Below the pieces are notes generated by a model that was given only the letters and a program-made list of their open reading frames with translations, searched no databases and was not told the origin of the DNA. From an uncultured Pelagibacteraceae bacterium (lineage in GTDB: Bacteria > Pseudomonadota > Alphaproteobacteria > Pelagibacterales > Pelagibacteraceae), in the NCBI GenBank assembly GCA_902610975.1, contig CACLXL010000001.1, forward strand, positions 1 to 64,000: a stretch of DNA of 64,000 nt. The letters run 5' to 3'. Positions 43,216-51,267 of this stretch are shown here, one piece after another. Each line of letters starts with the position of its first letter. The first letter of the stretch is position 1. The translations under genes and the position numbers were made by a program.

Positions 43216-44112
43216 TTAATTGAAAAAAGTTCCTCGAATTCTCAGTAATTCTCTAGATAACCCAGAATGCTCTTTAAAAGCTTTTCTTCCATGCAACCAA
43301 AAATAGTTATTTGAGAAGATTGTCGATCCAACAGGTAGTGGAAAGCTTATTTTATTTTTACTTTGTTCTAAAGCATCAGATAATTTTTGTAAAAACAAAC
43401 CTTGTTTCATATTTTTTGGTTCGGGAAATTGATCAATATAGGAAATAACTGGCTTGCCATTTTTATCTTTTGAAAATACTGGATGTTCAACCTTATAATC
43501 AACATTCTTACTTTTTGGTGATCCCCATACAAAATCTTCTTGACCCACAGGATCATTACTTAAATCTTCCAAGTGTTCCCAATCATCTAAATGTAAAATT
43601 ACACTTTCTCCTCCACCGACATTCTGTTCCTCCATTTTGGTCATTATAATCCAATCAGTTTTCTCTTTTACATATGTACCATCCGTATGAAGATCTAAAT
43701 TTGTATAGGCTTTTCTTAGATAAGAGTCGCTGCTATCTTGATGCTTTACATGAAATCTTGCATAATATTTACCTGTCATAGAGTCAAAGTTAGGATTGCC
43801 AATTAGATAAGCAAGACCTGTTGAAAGCTTGACTAAAAAATTTTTATCAAATTTCTTATTTTTTATATCAGGCTCAACGATGGCAGTCCCAGTTTTTCGA
43901 TCATTAAGAATTTCACTTAAAGTTTTACTTAGTTTATTTTCAAATACCTCATCTAAGCTTTTTGCCAAGCTAAATCTAGAAAATGGTTTATATTCTAAAG
44001 ATAAAATTGAATGTTTTTTAAAAGGAAAAATTAATCTATCAAGATCACTTTCATTTAACTTAATTATACGAACTCTTTTAGAGTTATTATGATCTGAAAT
44101 CGAAAAACTCAT
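43216..44112 (-). CDS. glaH: Glutarate 2-hydroxylase GlaH (CsiD), 2OG-Fe(II) dioxygenase
   Basis: 298 residues, matching E. coli CsiD/GlaH along its length: LEYKPFSRFSLAKSLDE, LIGNPNFDSMTGKYYARF, SDSYLRKAYTNLDLHTDGTY (iron HxD), MEEQNVGGGESVILHLDDWE, YIDQF and NNYFWLHGRKAF (distal His). It converts glutarate to L-2-hydroxyglutarate with 2-oxoglutarate and oxygen, a step of lysine and glutarate catabolism. The usual partner lhgO is not seen in the window. It follows a 23-residue peptide gene with no gap and precedes tctCBA. Confidence 0.93.
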   Translation of the reverse strand: MSFSISDHNNSKRVRIIKLNESDLDRLIFPFKKHSILSLEYKPFSRFSLAKSLDEVFENKLSKTLSEILNDRKTGTAIVEPDIKNKKFDKNFLVKLSTGLAYLIGNPNFDSMTGKYYARFHVKHQDSSDSYLRKAYTNLDLHTDGTYVKEKTDWIIMTKMEEQNVGGGESVILHLDDWEHLEDLSNDPVGQEDFVWGSPKSKNVDYKVEHPVFSKDKNGKPVISYIDQFPEPKNMKQGLFLQKLSDALEQSKNKISFPLPVGSTIFSNNYFWLHGRKAFKEHSGLSRELLRIRGTFFN

Positions 44113-44184
44113 TTAATTAACAGTGCCCATGATCCATAAAACAATAAAAATTGCTAATATTGGTTCCATTTTTAATTTTACCAT
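44113..44184 (-). CDS. 23-residue predicted membrane microprotein between azlD and glaH
   Basis: An ATG-started frame fills the gap exactly: it starts 3 nt after the azlD stop and its TAA touches the glaH ATG. The N-terminus is basic (MVKLKMEP) and is followed by one hydrophobic helix (ILAIFIVLWIMGTVN), ideal for a single membrane span. Packing like this is the rule in this genome, which supports translation. No family recognised; it could help AzlCD or simply keep ribosomes running into glaH. Confidence 0.5.
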   Translation of the reverse strand: MVKLKMEPILAIFIVLWIMGTVN

Positions 44185-44187
44185 AAA

Positions 44188-44514
44188 TCAAATTTTAGTC
44201 AAAAAACTTAATAAAATTGCTGAAGCAATAGTAGGAATCACCAAATTTTTTTTAGAAATTATAAATATAGCAATACAAGTGAAGAATACTATTAGTCTTA
44301 TTGTTAGCTCCGAGTCAGCTAAAACTCCAGCAGGAAATATTATCATTCTTCCAAGCAGTGCAGCCAAAGTTGAATAGGCAACACAATTGAACCATTTAAA
44401 AATTTTTGATTTAACACTAACTTTTTCTGAGGTAACTGCTCCCATGAATCTAGATATATATGTAGCAATTGAAGTTGCTATAATTGCAAAAATTATAATT
44501 TGACTACTTGCCAT
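44188..44514 (-). CDS. azlD: AzlD family branched-chain amino acid exporter subunit
   Basis: 108 residues, three or four spans, with TYISRFMGA near residue 20 and FNCVAYSTLAALLGRMIIFPAG, the AzlD pattern. Works with AzlC to export branched-chain amino acids or analogues. I start at MASSQIII, which has GGAGAAAAAG as SD inside the azlC end and overlaps it by 11 nt; an upstream start would add eight residues. Confidence 0.88.
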   Translation of the reverse strand: MASSQIIIFAIIATSIATYISRFMGAVTSEKVSVKSKIFKWFNCVAYSTLAALLGRMIIFPAGVLADSELTIRLIVFFTCIAIFIISKKNLVIPTIASAILLSFLTKI

Positions 44515-45208
44515 CTTTTTCTCCAAATAAATAAGCAATAGTCCCTGCTATCAATCCAGCAAATAATAATGACCACTCAGTAGAAAATAAATAAATTATT
44601 GGTCCTAAAGTTGTTCCTAAAATAACTGAAATTGATATAGCTATATTTCTCATAGCGCCTATCATCATACAAAAAAAATAAATTGGATTAACTATTGCTA
44701 ATCCAATTAACATTTCTTTATTTAAAAGATCTGCTACTAAGTACCCAATAACTGTCATGAGTACAGCTGTTAACCAAGTACCAGTACCAATACCTATCCA
44801 AAAATCTATTCGATATTTTGCATTAATCTTTTTATAAGTGTCTTTAGCAATTAACCACGATGAAACTGCAAGAAAATGACAAGATAAATAATATTTCCAC
44901 TTAGGTTGAGATTTATGCTCAAGTAGAGGGAACAATGAAACTGTCATTGGATAAAGTCTAAAATTAACTAACCAAACTGCTAAAAAAATATTTACTATAG
45001 ATGCGCCTAGTAATAATGACTCCGCCATTACTAATTGTCCTGGTAACGCATAAGTAAAAAAACTTGATGCTGCACTTTGTTGGATATTAAATCCAGCATC
45101 TTTAAGTAAAGCTCCTAAAGCAACAAAACACGCTGCCAAAGGTAACGCTGGACTTCTAGCACCTTTTAAAGATTTCAAACCTGTAAAGAAAGCTTGTGAG
45201 TTAATCAT
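44504..45208 (-). CDS. azlC: AzlC family branched-chain amino acid exporter subunit
   Basis: 234 residues with about seven spans. AACFVALGALLKDAGFNIQQSAASSFFTYALPGQLVMAESLLLGAS and WLVNFRLYPMTVSLFPLL are AzlC blocks. Forms an exporter with AzlD. Its start overlaps the livF2 stop (ATGA), so an amino acid exporter is translated from the same run as an amino acid importer. Confidence 0.92.
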   Translation of the reverse strand: MINSQAFFTGLKSLKGARSPALPLAACFVALGALLKDAGFNIQQSAASSFFTYALPGQLVMAESLLLGASIVNIFLAVWLVNFRLYPMTVSLFPLLEHKSQPKWKYYLSCHFLAVSSWLIAKDTYKKINAKYRIDFWIGIGTGTWLTAVLMTVIGYLVADLLNKEMLIGLAIVNPIYFFCMMIGAMRNIAISISVILGTTLGPIIYLFSTEWSLLFAGLIAGTIAYLFGEKDGK

Positions 45209-45990
45209 CCACCAAGGAATAATCTTCCTACGTCTGGATTTTTTAAAAGATCATCCCCTTTACCAGCAATAGCAGTTTGGCCTGATACTAAAACGTAACC
45301 TATATCTGCAAACTCTAACCCTTTTTTTGCGTTTTGCTCTACAAGTATTATTGTTTTCTTCTCTGCTTTTTGAAGATCTTCTAAAATTTCAAAAACCATA
45401 TTTATATATTTTGGTTCCAAACCAATTGATGGTTCATCTACTAATAAAACTGATGGCTTCATAACTAATGCTCTTGAAATCTCTAATAATCTTCTTTCAC
45501 CACCTGATAAAACTTTTGCAGGTTGATTTCTTCTATTTCTTAATCTCTCATATTTTTGAAAAATTCTTTCCGCTTCTTCATAAGCCTCATCTTGTTTATC
45601 TTTAATGTATCCACCCATTAAAAGATTTTCCTCAACCGTCATATCAGGAAATACTGAGTTATCTTGTAAGATATAAGCTATGCCCACTTTACTAAGTTTC
45701 TGTGCAGGAGTTAATGTCGTAATTTCATTTCCTTCTAATTCAATTTTCCCATCAAATATATTTGTAAATCCATATATTGAGTGAAGTATTGTAGATTTTC
45801 CTGCTCCGTTTGGACCTATTAAACATAAAGATTGAGCTTTACTGACTGTTAAATCAAAATTGTGTAGTATCTCCATTTTTCCATAGCCAGCATTTAAACC
45901 TCTTATAGTAAGATGAACATCGTTAGGAGATAATCTATTCAAATCTTCTAAACCAGGTGCTTTACCTAAAACATCGTATTGATTTGCCAT
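45205..45990 (-). CDS. livF: Branched-chain-type ABC transporter ATPase LivF (system 2)
   Basis: 261 residues. A roughly 27-residue N-terminal extension (MANQYDVLGKAPGLEDLNRL) precedes a LivF core with Walker A GPNGAGKST, signature LSGGERRLLEISRAL and Walker B LLVDEPSIG. Overlaps livG2 by 1 nt and azlC by 4 nt. Confidence 0.94.
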   Translation of the reverse strand: MANQYDVLGKAPGLEDLNRLSPNDVHLTIRGLNAGYGKMEILHNFDLTVSKAQSLCLIGPNGAGKSTILHSIYGFTNIFDGKIELEGNEITTLTPAQKLSKVGIAYILQDNSVFPDMTVEENLLMGGYIKDKQDEAYEEAERIFQKYERLRNRRNQPAKVLSGGERRLLEISRALVMKPSVLLVDEPSIGLEPKYINMVFEILEDLQKAEKKTIILVEQNAKKGLEFADIGYVLVSGQTAIAGKGDDLLKNPDVGRLFLGG

Positions 45991-46724
45991 TATTGAGCTC
46001 CTAAATAAGCGTCAACAACCCGCTTATCGTTTTTAATTTGATCTGGTGAACCTTCTGCTAGCATTTTACCGTGCGCTAAACAGAAAATTTTTTGTGCTAA
46101 ACTCATAATTACTTTCATATTGTGCTCTATGACTAATAAAGTAATTCCATAATCTTTATTTATTTTAATTAATCTATCTATAATTCCATTAATTAAAGTC
46201 GGGTTAATTCCAGCTGTAGGTTCGTCTAATAAAAGCATTTTAGGCTCATTCATCAAAGCCATTGCTAATTCAAGTAATTTTTGCTGCCCAAATGATAAAT
46301 CACCTGCTCTCAAATTTCTTTTTTGATAAAGACCAACAAAGTTTAAAATATTCTCTGCTTTCTCAGTAAGTTCAACGGGTACTTTTGCAAAAATAAATCC
46401 TGAGTCACTAGCTTTGTGACTTATTAGCATATTTTCTACACAATTAAGTTTTGAATAAATTCTTGTTTGTTGAAAGGTTCTTAACAAACCAAGTTTAGCA
46501 ACTGCCGGCACAGGCATTTCGGAAACTTCTGTATTATCAAAAACAATTGATCCTTTATCAATCGGATGAGTTCCTACAATAGAATTAAATAAAGTAGTTT
46601 TGCCTGAACCATTAGGTCCTATTAAACCAACAATAGATCCCTGTTCTACTGAAACAGAAATATCTACGTTAGCTTGAACACCGCCAAAAGATTTACTAAC
46701 ATTTTTAACTTGTAAAATACTCAT
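45990..46724 (-). CDS. livG: Branched-chain-type ABC transporter ATPase LivG (system 2)
   Basis: 244 residues. Walker A GPNGSGKTT, LLRTFQQTRIYSKLNCVENMLI, signature LSFGQQKLLELAMAL and Walker B LLLDEPTAGINP, then LLVIEHNMKVIM with the switch His. Overlaps livM2 by 4 nt. Confidence 0.95.
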   Translation of the reverse strand: MSILQVKNVSKSFGGVQANVDISVSVEQGSIVGLIGPNGSGKTTLFNSIVGTHPIDKGSIVFDNTEVSEMPVPAVAKLGLLRTFQQTRIYSKLNCVENMLISHKASDSGFIFAKVPVELTEKAENILNFVGLYQKRNLRAGDLSFGQQKLLELAMALMNEPKMLLLDEPTAGINPTLINGIIDRLIKINKDYGITLLVIEHNMKVIMSLAQKIFCLAHGKMLAEGSPDQIKNDKRVVDAYLGAQ

Positions 46725-47785
46725 TTTAATTCTACCTGTGCTTTACGATCTTTTTCATCTATTACTTCACCAAATCTTTCAGGGTATTTTTCTCGCAACC
46801 AACCCATTAATCCTTCTGGGAAATAAACTACGATTACAACAATTAAAACTCCCAGTGCAACATACTGCCAGCCTAAAATTAATGTCCAAAGACCTTCTTT
46901 GAAGAAATGGAATAAAGTTGCACCAATCACTGGGCCCCACAAGGTTCCTTTACCGCCTAGAATTGCCATAAGAACCATGAATACTCCCATCTCTCTTCCG
47001 TCAAAAGCAACATCTGTAGAGTCTATGTACCCAATTAGTCCACCCATAATTCCACCAGCAAGACCACAGAAGAAGGCTGAACACATCCAACCTACAATTT
47101 TATATTTCATAGTTTGAATACCCATAGCTTCCGCCTTATCTTCATTGTCTCTTATCGCATTTAAAATTAATCTAAATCTAGAACCATAAATGTATTTAAC
47201 AAAAATAAATGTTCCAACTAATAATGCGAAACTTAAAAAGTAGAAAAATTTTCCTCTTGCCTCAGTATCAACTATTTCAGCAGGAAAAGGTGGTGTAGTG
47301 AAACCTTGGCCGGCTCCGATAATTTCTATTCCTCCAGCAATTTCACCTGCCGCGATACCTAAACCTAAAGTACAAATAGCAAAATAGTGCCCCCTTAATC
47401 CCAAAATTGCGTAACCTATAGCGCCAGCAATAACAGCAGGAACAATTGCTGAAACTAATAATCCGACACCTATTCCTTGAAAATATTGTGCCGTAGTATG
47501 AACAAATGTTTTTTCTCCGCCACTTTCAGTCCACTCAGCTAACGGGAAAAACATTCCTACTTGAACCGAGGCAGTTAGATACATTCCTAAACCATAAAAA
47601 AGAATATTTCCGAAAGTATTGTAACCCATCTCTCCACCTTGTAAATTCCAAGTCATTGCTAGAACAATCAAAACACAAAGATAAGTAAGTTGAACTTTAA
47701 AAGCAGAAAATAAATATGGTGCAGCTAAACCTAAAATAATTAGACCTGAGTATAAAATTAAATCCTTTTGTTTTAATTTTTCCAT
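46721..47785 (-). CDS. livM: Branched-chain-type ABC transporter permease LivM (system 2)
   Basis: 354 residues, about ten spans. Blocks MTWNLQGGEMGYNTFGNILFYGLGMYLTA, LRGHYFAICTLGLGIAAGEIAGG and LNAIRDNEDKAEAMGIQTMKYKI, with the ATPase-coupling loop, then ILGGKGTLWGPVIGA. It differs from LivM1 in length and in its periplasmic loops, so the two systems are not recent duplicates. Directly abuts livH2. Confidence 0.93.
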   Translation of the reverse strand: MEKLKQKDLILYSGLIILGLAAPYLFSAFKVQLTYLCVLIVLAMTWNLQGGEMGYNTFGNILFYGLGMYLTASVQVGMFFPLAEWTESGGEKTFVHTTAQYFQGIGVGLLVSAIVPAVIAGAIGYAILGLRGHYFAICTLGLGIAAGEIAGGIEIIGAGQGFTTPPFPAEIVDTEARGKFFYFLSFALLVGTFIFVKYIYGSRFRLILNAIRDNEDKAEAMGIQTMKYKIVGWMCSAFFCGLAGGIMGGLIGYIDSTDVAFDGREMGVFMVLMAILGGKGTLWGPVIGATLFHFFKEGLWTLILGWQYVALGVLIVVIVVYFPEGLMGWLREKYPERFGEVIDEKDRKAQVELK

Positions 47786-48679
47786 TTATTTTAAATACTC
47801 CCTTTTTCTCGAAAGTTTAAATCTTCTGTAAACCAATATTAAGACTAAGAGTAAAAATACTGCTCCTATTCTAAATTCTGTTCCCAAAATATAATCAGCA
47901 AATTCTTCAAAAAGTCCTAATCCCATCCCTGAAACTGCTACTGCAGGTAAATTTCCAAGACCTGCAACAATAACTATCATAAAAGATCTTACTGTGTATG
48001 GAAGACCTACATAAGGATGAAGTGTAAGAGTTATTGAAATTAAAGCTCCTGCAATTCCACATAGCGCAGCGTTAATTCCAAACGTTGCAGCATAAACTTT
48101 TTCTGTATCAACACCTAAAATTTTTGCAGCTCTAGCATTTTGTGCTGTTGCTCTAATAGCCCTTCCAAGTTTAGATTTCCTCATATAAATAACTAGAGCT
48201 ATTGCATATAAAACACTAATAAAAGCTGAGAATATTTTTGAATTTGGTAGTGTTACTGAATTATCAAATAACATTGTTGTTCCGTATTCAGATTGTGCAA
48301 CAACAACGTCAGCGCCAAAAATAAAATTCATTAGTTGTTGGAATACGATAGCAATACCAAAAGTTGCTAATATTGAAATAAATAAATCTCGGTCTACAAC
48401 TTTATTAATTACAAGTTTATAAAGTACCCATCCCACAAAAAACATTATAATCGGAGAGATAATAACTCCCCAAGCAGGATGAATTCCCCAAAGATAAATG
48501 GTGTACGCAATATAACCTCCAAGAATTACTAGATCACCTTGCGCAATATTAATTATATTCATCACTCCCCACTGGAGAGCCATTCCGTATGCGATCAATG
48601 CAAATAATATGCCTAAAAGAATTCCGTCCAGTGAAGCCTGGACCATTAACATTGGAGCTTTAAAAATAAGAAAGTCCAT
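47786..48679 (-). CDS. livH: Branched-chain-type ABC transporter permease LivH (system 2)
   Basis: 297 residues. SLDGILLGILFALIAYGMALQWGVMNIINIAQGDLVILGGYIAY is the LivH N-terminal pattern, with LGRAIRATAQNARAAKILGVDTEKV as coupling loop and IVAGLGNLPAVAVSGMGLGL. It follows an 11-bp terminator hairpin placed after livK2, so it is expected to be expressed less than the binding protein. Confidence 0.94.
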   Translation of the reverse strand: MDFLIFKAPMLMVQASLDGILLGILFALIAYGMALQWGVMNIINIAQGDLVILGGYIAYTIYLWGIHPAWGVIISPIIMFFVGWVLYKLVINKVVDRDLFISILATFGIAIVFQQLMNFIFGADVVVAQSEYGTTMLFDNSVTLPNSKIFSAFISVLYAIALVIYMRKSKLGRAIRATAQNARAAKILGVDTEKVYAATFGINAALCGIAGALISITLTLHPYVGLPYTVRSFMIVIVAGLGNLPAVAVSGMGLGLFEEFADYILGTEFRIGAVFLLLVLILVYRRFKLSRKREYLK

Positions 48680-48701
48680 AAAATTTCAAAACTTATAAAA
48701 G

Positions 48702-48728
48702 AAAAGCCCCTAGAAAACTAGGGGCTTT
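48702..48728 (-). terminator. Intrinsic terminator between livK2 and livH2
   Basis: A perfect 11-bp stem (AAAGCCCCTAG with CTAGGGGCTTT, 4-nt loop), about 20 nt after the livK2 stop on the minus strand and followed by TTTTCTTTT. The U-run is broken by one C, so partial read-through to livHMGF2 is likely. Confidence 0.85.
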
Positions 48729-48747
48729 CCAAATTATTCAGAAGTTA

Positions 48748-49989
48748 TTAGCTTCTTTCAGACCATTTCGGGATTGGATGATAGAACTTATCAGAAGCCC
48801 ATTTTGTAGGAGCTACTACTCTATTCTCACAATCATCGCCTTTACATCTTACTTGAAACAAAATCATTGGCTTAGCAACGTTTTGGCCACCAGGTCCAAA
48901 TTTAATGTTTCCATAGAAAGTTTGCATTTCAGTATCAACTAGCGCATCTCTAACTGCATCTCTGTCAAAAGAATTTGCTCTTTCGAACGCATCTTTAAAC
49001 ACTAACAATGCTGCAGAAGATTCTGCTGATTGATATGGCGGGTCATATCCAAATTCTTTTTGGAAGTCTTTAGCGTATTTCTTACCAGAGCCAAAGAATT
49101 TATCTTTGTAAGATAAATTTTTGTGCCACTGAGAAGCACACAATGCGAATTCTGATTTCTTTCCGTGTTGTTTAGAAAGTTTAGCAGCATCACAGTGTGT
49201 CATTGCTAACATAGGAACATCAACTTTCATTTCAGAAATTTGTCTGATCGCAGTTAATGCACCTTTTGTGTGACCTGATACAACAAGTACATCTGGCTTA
49301 ACAGCTTTTACTTTAGCTAATGTAGCTGCCATATCGTTAAGTTCTTTTGGTAGTTTGTCATCGATGATGATCTCAGATCCAGTTCTTTTTGCTGCATCTA
49401 AAATACCAAGTCTCACGTCTTGTGAGAAAGCATCTTGTTCAAACGCTTGAGCAATTTTTACTCCTTTACCACCGTTTTTTTCTACCGCTAAATCGATAGC
49501 TACTTCAAGGTATTGGTTAGCTGGTGATAACACCGCGAACAAATATTTATATCCTTTAGTAAATAAAGATCTAGATGCACCATTCGCTTCAACCATAGGA
49601 ATTTTATATTTCTCGGTTACTGGTGCAATGGCTTTCGTTAAACCTGAACTGTATGGTCCAAGCATGTAATGAACGCCATCTTGTTTAATTAGTCTTTCAG
49701 CTAACTGAGCGGCTCTTTTTGGGTTTGACTCATCATCATAGTAAATGATCTCAAACTTATATTTCTTACCTTGTACTTCTACTCCACCCATTTTGTTAAT
49801 TCTGTCAACGGCCATGTTATAACCATTTTGAGTATGAACTCCATTTGAAGAGTATTTACCTGTAAGAGATATTGCAGAACCTAACACAATGTATTCACCC
49901 TCTACTTTTGCAAAAGAAGAAGTAAAAGATACAAGTGCTAAAGTTATTGCTGAAATAAATGTAACAAATAGTTTTGCTATTTTATTCAT
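48748..49989 (-). CDS. livK: Branched-chain-type ABC transporter, periplasmic binding protein (system 2)
   Basis: 413 residues with a signal peptide (ITLALVSFTSSFAK). Mature part begins GEYIVLGSAISLTGKYSSNG, with YYDDESNPKRAAQLAERLI and VHYMLGPYSSGLTKAIAPVTEKY. It has two Cys in RCKGDDCENR near the C-terminus, absent from system 1. The ligand could be an amino acid, amide or related compound. Strong SD (AAGGGAAATA), predicted promoter upstream and terminator downstream. Confidence 0.92.
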   Translation of the reverse strand: MNKIAKLFVTFISAITLALVSFTSSFAKVEGEYIVLGSAISLTGKYSSNGVHTQNGYNMAVDRINKMGGVEVQGKKYKFEIIYYDDESNPKRAAQLAERLIKQDGVHYMLGPYSSGLTKAIAPVTEKYKIPMVEANGASRSLFTKGYKYLFAVLSPANQYLEVAIDLAVEKNGGKGVKIAQAFEQDAFSQDVRLGILDAAKRTGSEIIIDDKLPKELNDMAATLAKVKAVKPDVLVVSGHTKGALTAIRQISEMKVDVPMLAMTHCDAAKLSKQHGKKSEFALCASQWHKNLSYKDKFFGSGKKYAKDFQKEFGYDPPYQSAESSAALLVFKDAFERANSFDRDAVRDALVDTEMQTFYGNIKFGPGGQNVAKPMILFQVRCKGDDCENRVVAPTKWASDKFYHPIPKWSERS

Positions 49990-50025
49990 TATTTCCCTTC
50001 TTGTTAATTAATTAATTAATGATTA

Positions 50026-50054
50026 ATTAAAACAAGAAATAGAGATTTTGACAA
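50026..50054 (-). promoter_or_regulatory. Predicted sigma70-type promoter of livK2
   Basis: On the minus strand TTGTCA, 17 nt, TTTAAT; each box matches five of six consensus bases. The predicted leader is about 30 nt and contains ATTAATTAATTAATTAA and the SD. The -10 and 17-nt spacing are the same as for tctC. Confidence 0.5.
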
Positions 50055-50067
50055 CAGTTAGAATTGA

Positions 50068-50682
50068 TTAAAAATTCTGTGTCGCAGCAATGTAAACTGC
50101 TAAAATTAGAAGAACACACGCAGAAATTGTATTTAATAGCTTTGGTTTACTTCTCAACCATACTGAAATTTTTTCAGCTGCCAATCCATAAATCATTAAC
50201 GTTAAAAAATCTAAAACTACATAAGTAATTAATAAAATTACAAACTGTGAAATGATATTTGATCCGAAATCAATAAAAGTAGGAAAAATTGTTCCAAAAA
50301 ATAAAAGTGCTTTTGGGCTTAAACCTGCAACTAATAATCCATCTTTATAAAACGATATTGGTGATTTCAAGTTTTGATCTCTGGAATTAAAACTTTTTAT
50401 TTTAGAATTAAAAGTGTCATAGGCTAAATAAACTATATAAAATATCCCTGCCCATTTTAAATAGTAAAGGACTTGAGGGTTATCACTTAAAAAAGAGCCA
50501 ATTAAAAACACTACTAAAATAGCCTGGATAGTATTTGCGGATATATCTCCTAAGGCAGTCCAAACAGATCTATCTAATCCATAATTTAAGGTGTGTGAAA
50601 CAATTACAACTCTGGGCGGACCTGGAGAAATAAATAAAAATAAAATGATTTGTAAAAATATTATATAGTCTGTTGGAAACAT
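50068..50682 (-). CDS. LysE family exporter-like protein
   Basis: 204 residues with about six spans. The LysE N-terminal signature reads LFLFISPGPPRVVIVSHTLNYG, with SPGPPR in place of the usual SPGPNN, so the substrate may differ from that of the other LysE-type gene. I start at MFPTDYII (ATG); a GTG 12 nt upstream is possible. It is divergent from the TIGR03643-type gene. Confidence 0.82.
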   Translation of the reverse strand: MFPTDYIIFLQIILFLFISPGPPRVVIVSHTLNYGLDRSVWTALGDISANTIQAILVVFLIGSFLSDNPQVLYYLKWAGIFYIVYLAYDTFNSKIKSFNSRDQNLKSPISFYKDGLLVAGLSPKALLFFGTIFPTFIDFGSNIISQFVILLITYVVLDFLTLMIYGLAAEKISVWLRSKPKLLNTISACVLLILAVYIAATQNF

Positions 50683-50707
50683 TTGTTTAGTCACTATATA
50701 TAAATTT

Positions 50708-51004
50708 ATGAAGAAAAAAAGTTTTATCCCTCAAACACGAGTTAAAAATCCCGAGCCAAAAGAAAAGGATGATAATTGGATTATTTGGGCTGCTTGGGCA
50801 GATAGGATTACTTTTGAAGAGATAAAAGAAAAAACTGGAAAGAATGAGTCTCAAGTCATTAAAATAATGCGAAAAAATTTAAAACCAGGCTCCTTCCGCT
50901 TATGGAGAAAAAGAGTACATAATACTAGCATCAAACATAGGAAAAAGTTTCAATTAGGCAGAAAAAAACTAAGAGAAAAAATAAAATTAACTGATATATA
51001 TTAA
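50708..51004 (+). CDS. DUF2805 (TIGR03643) family protein
   Basis: 98 residues, basic. Core: IWAAWADRITFEEIKEKTG, then ESQVIKIMRKNLKPGSFRLWRKRV, the DUF2805/TIGR03643 signature with a helix-turn-helix-like look. The family is often found near photolyase-related genes and DUF2256, both present at 2-4 kb. Possible nucleic-acid binding; function not established. It heads the run to grxC and msrB. Confidence 0.88.
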   Translation: MKKKSFIPQTRVKNPEPKEKDDNWIIWAAWADRITFEEIKEKTGKNESQVIKIMRKNLKPGSFRLWRKRVHNTSIKHRKKFQLGRKKLREKIKLTDIY

Positions 51005-51006
51005 TT

Positions 51007-51267
51007 ATGAAAAAAGTCACAATGTATACTGGCAATCCATGCTCATTTTGTGCAGCAGCCAAAGCGTTATTAAAAACAAAAAATGTTGAAATTGAAGAAA
51101 TCGATATTTGGGCAGATCCAGCTAACGCAAAAGAAATGTTACAAAGAACAAATGGCGCAAGAACTATTCCTCAAATTTTTATCGGCGATCATTACATTGG
51201 TGGAAATGACAAACTTCAGGAAGCCAATAGAAATGGCGAATTAGATAAAATAATAGATGGAAAATGA
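51007..51267 (+). CDS. grxC: Glutaredoxin 3
   Basis: 86 residues. VTMYTGNPCSFCAAAKALL has the CxxC active site (CSFC, variant of CPYC), then TNGARTIPQIFIGDHYIGG with the cis-Pro and glutathione site. Uses glutathione made by GshA and GshB encoded 4.5 kb away. Overlaps msrB by 4 nt and follows the DUF2805 gene by 2 nt. Confidence 0.95.
   Translation: MKKVTMYTGNPCSFCAAAKALLKTKNVEIEEIDIWADPANAKEMLQRTNGARTIPQIFIGDHYIGGNDKLQEANRNGELDKIIDGK

Noticed and set aside
44123-44377. 84-codon plus-strand frame opposite azlD
   Set aside because: Shadow of azlD and of the microprotein frame; no SD or family features.
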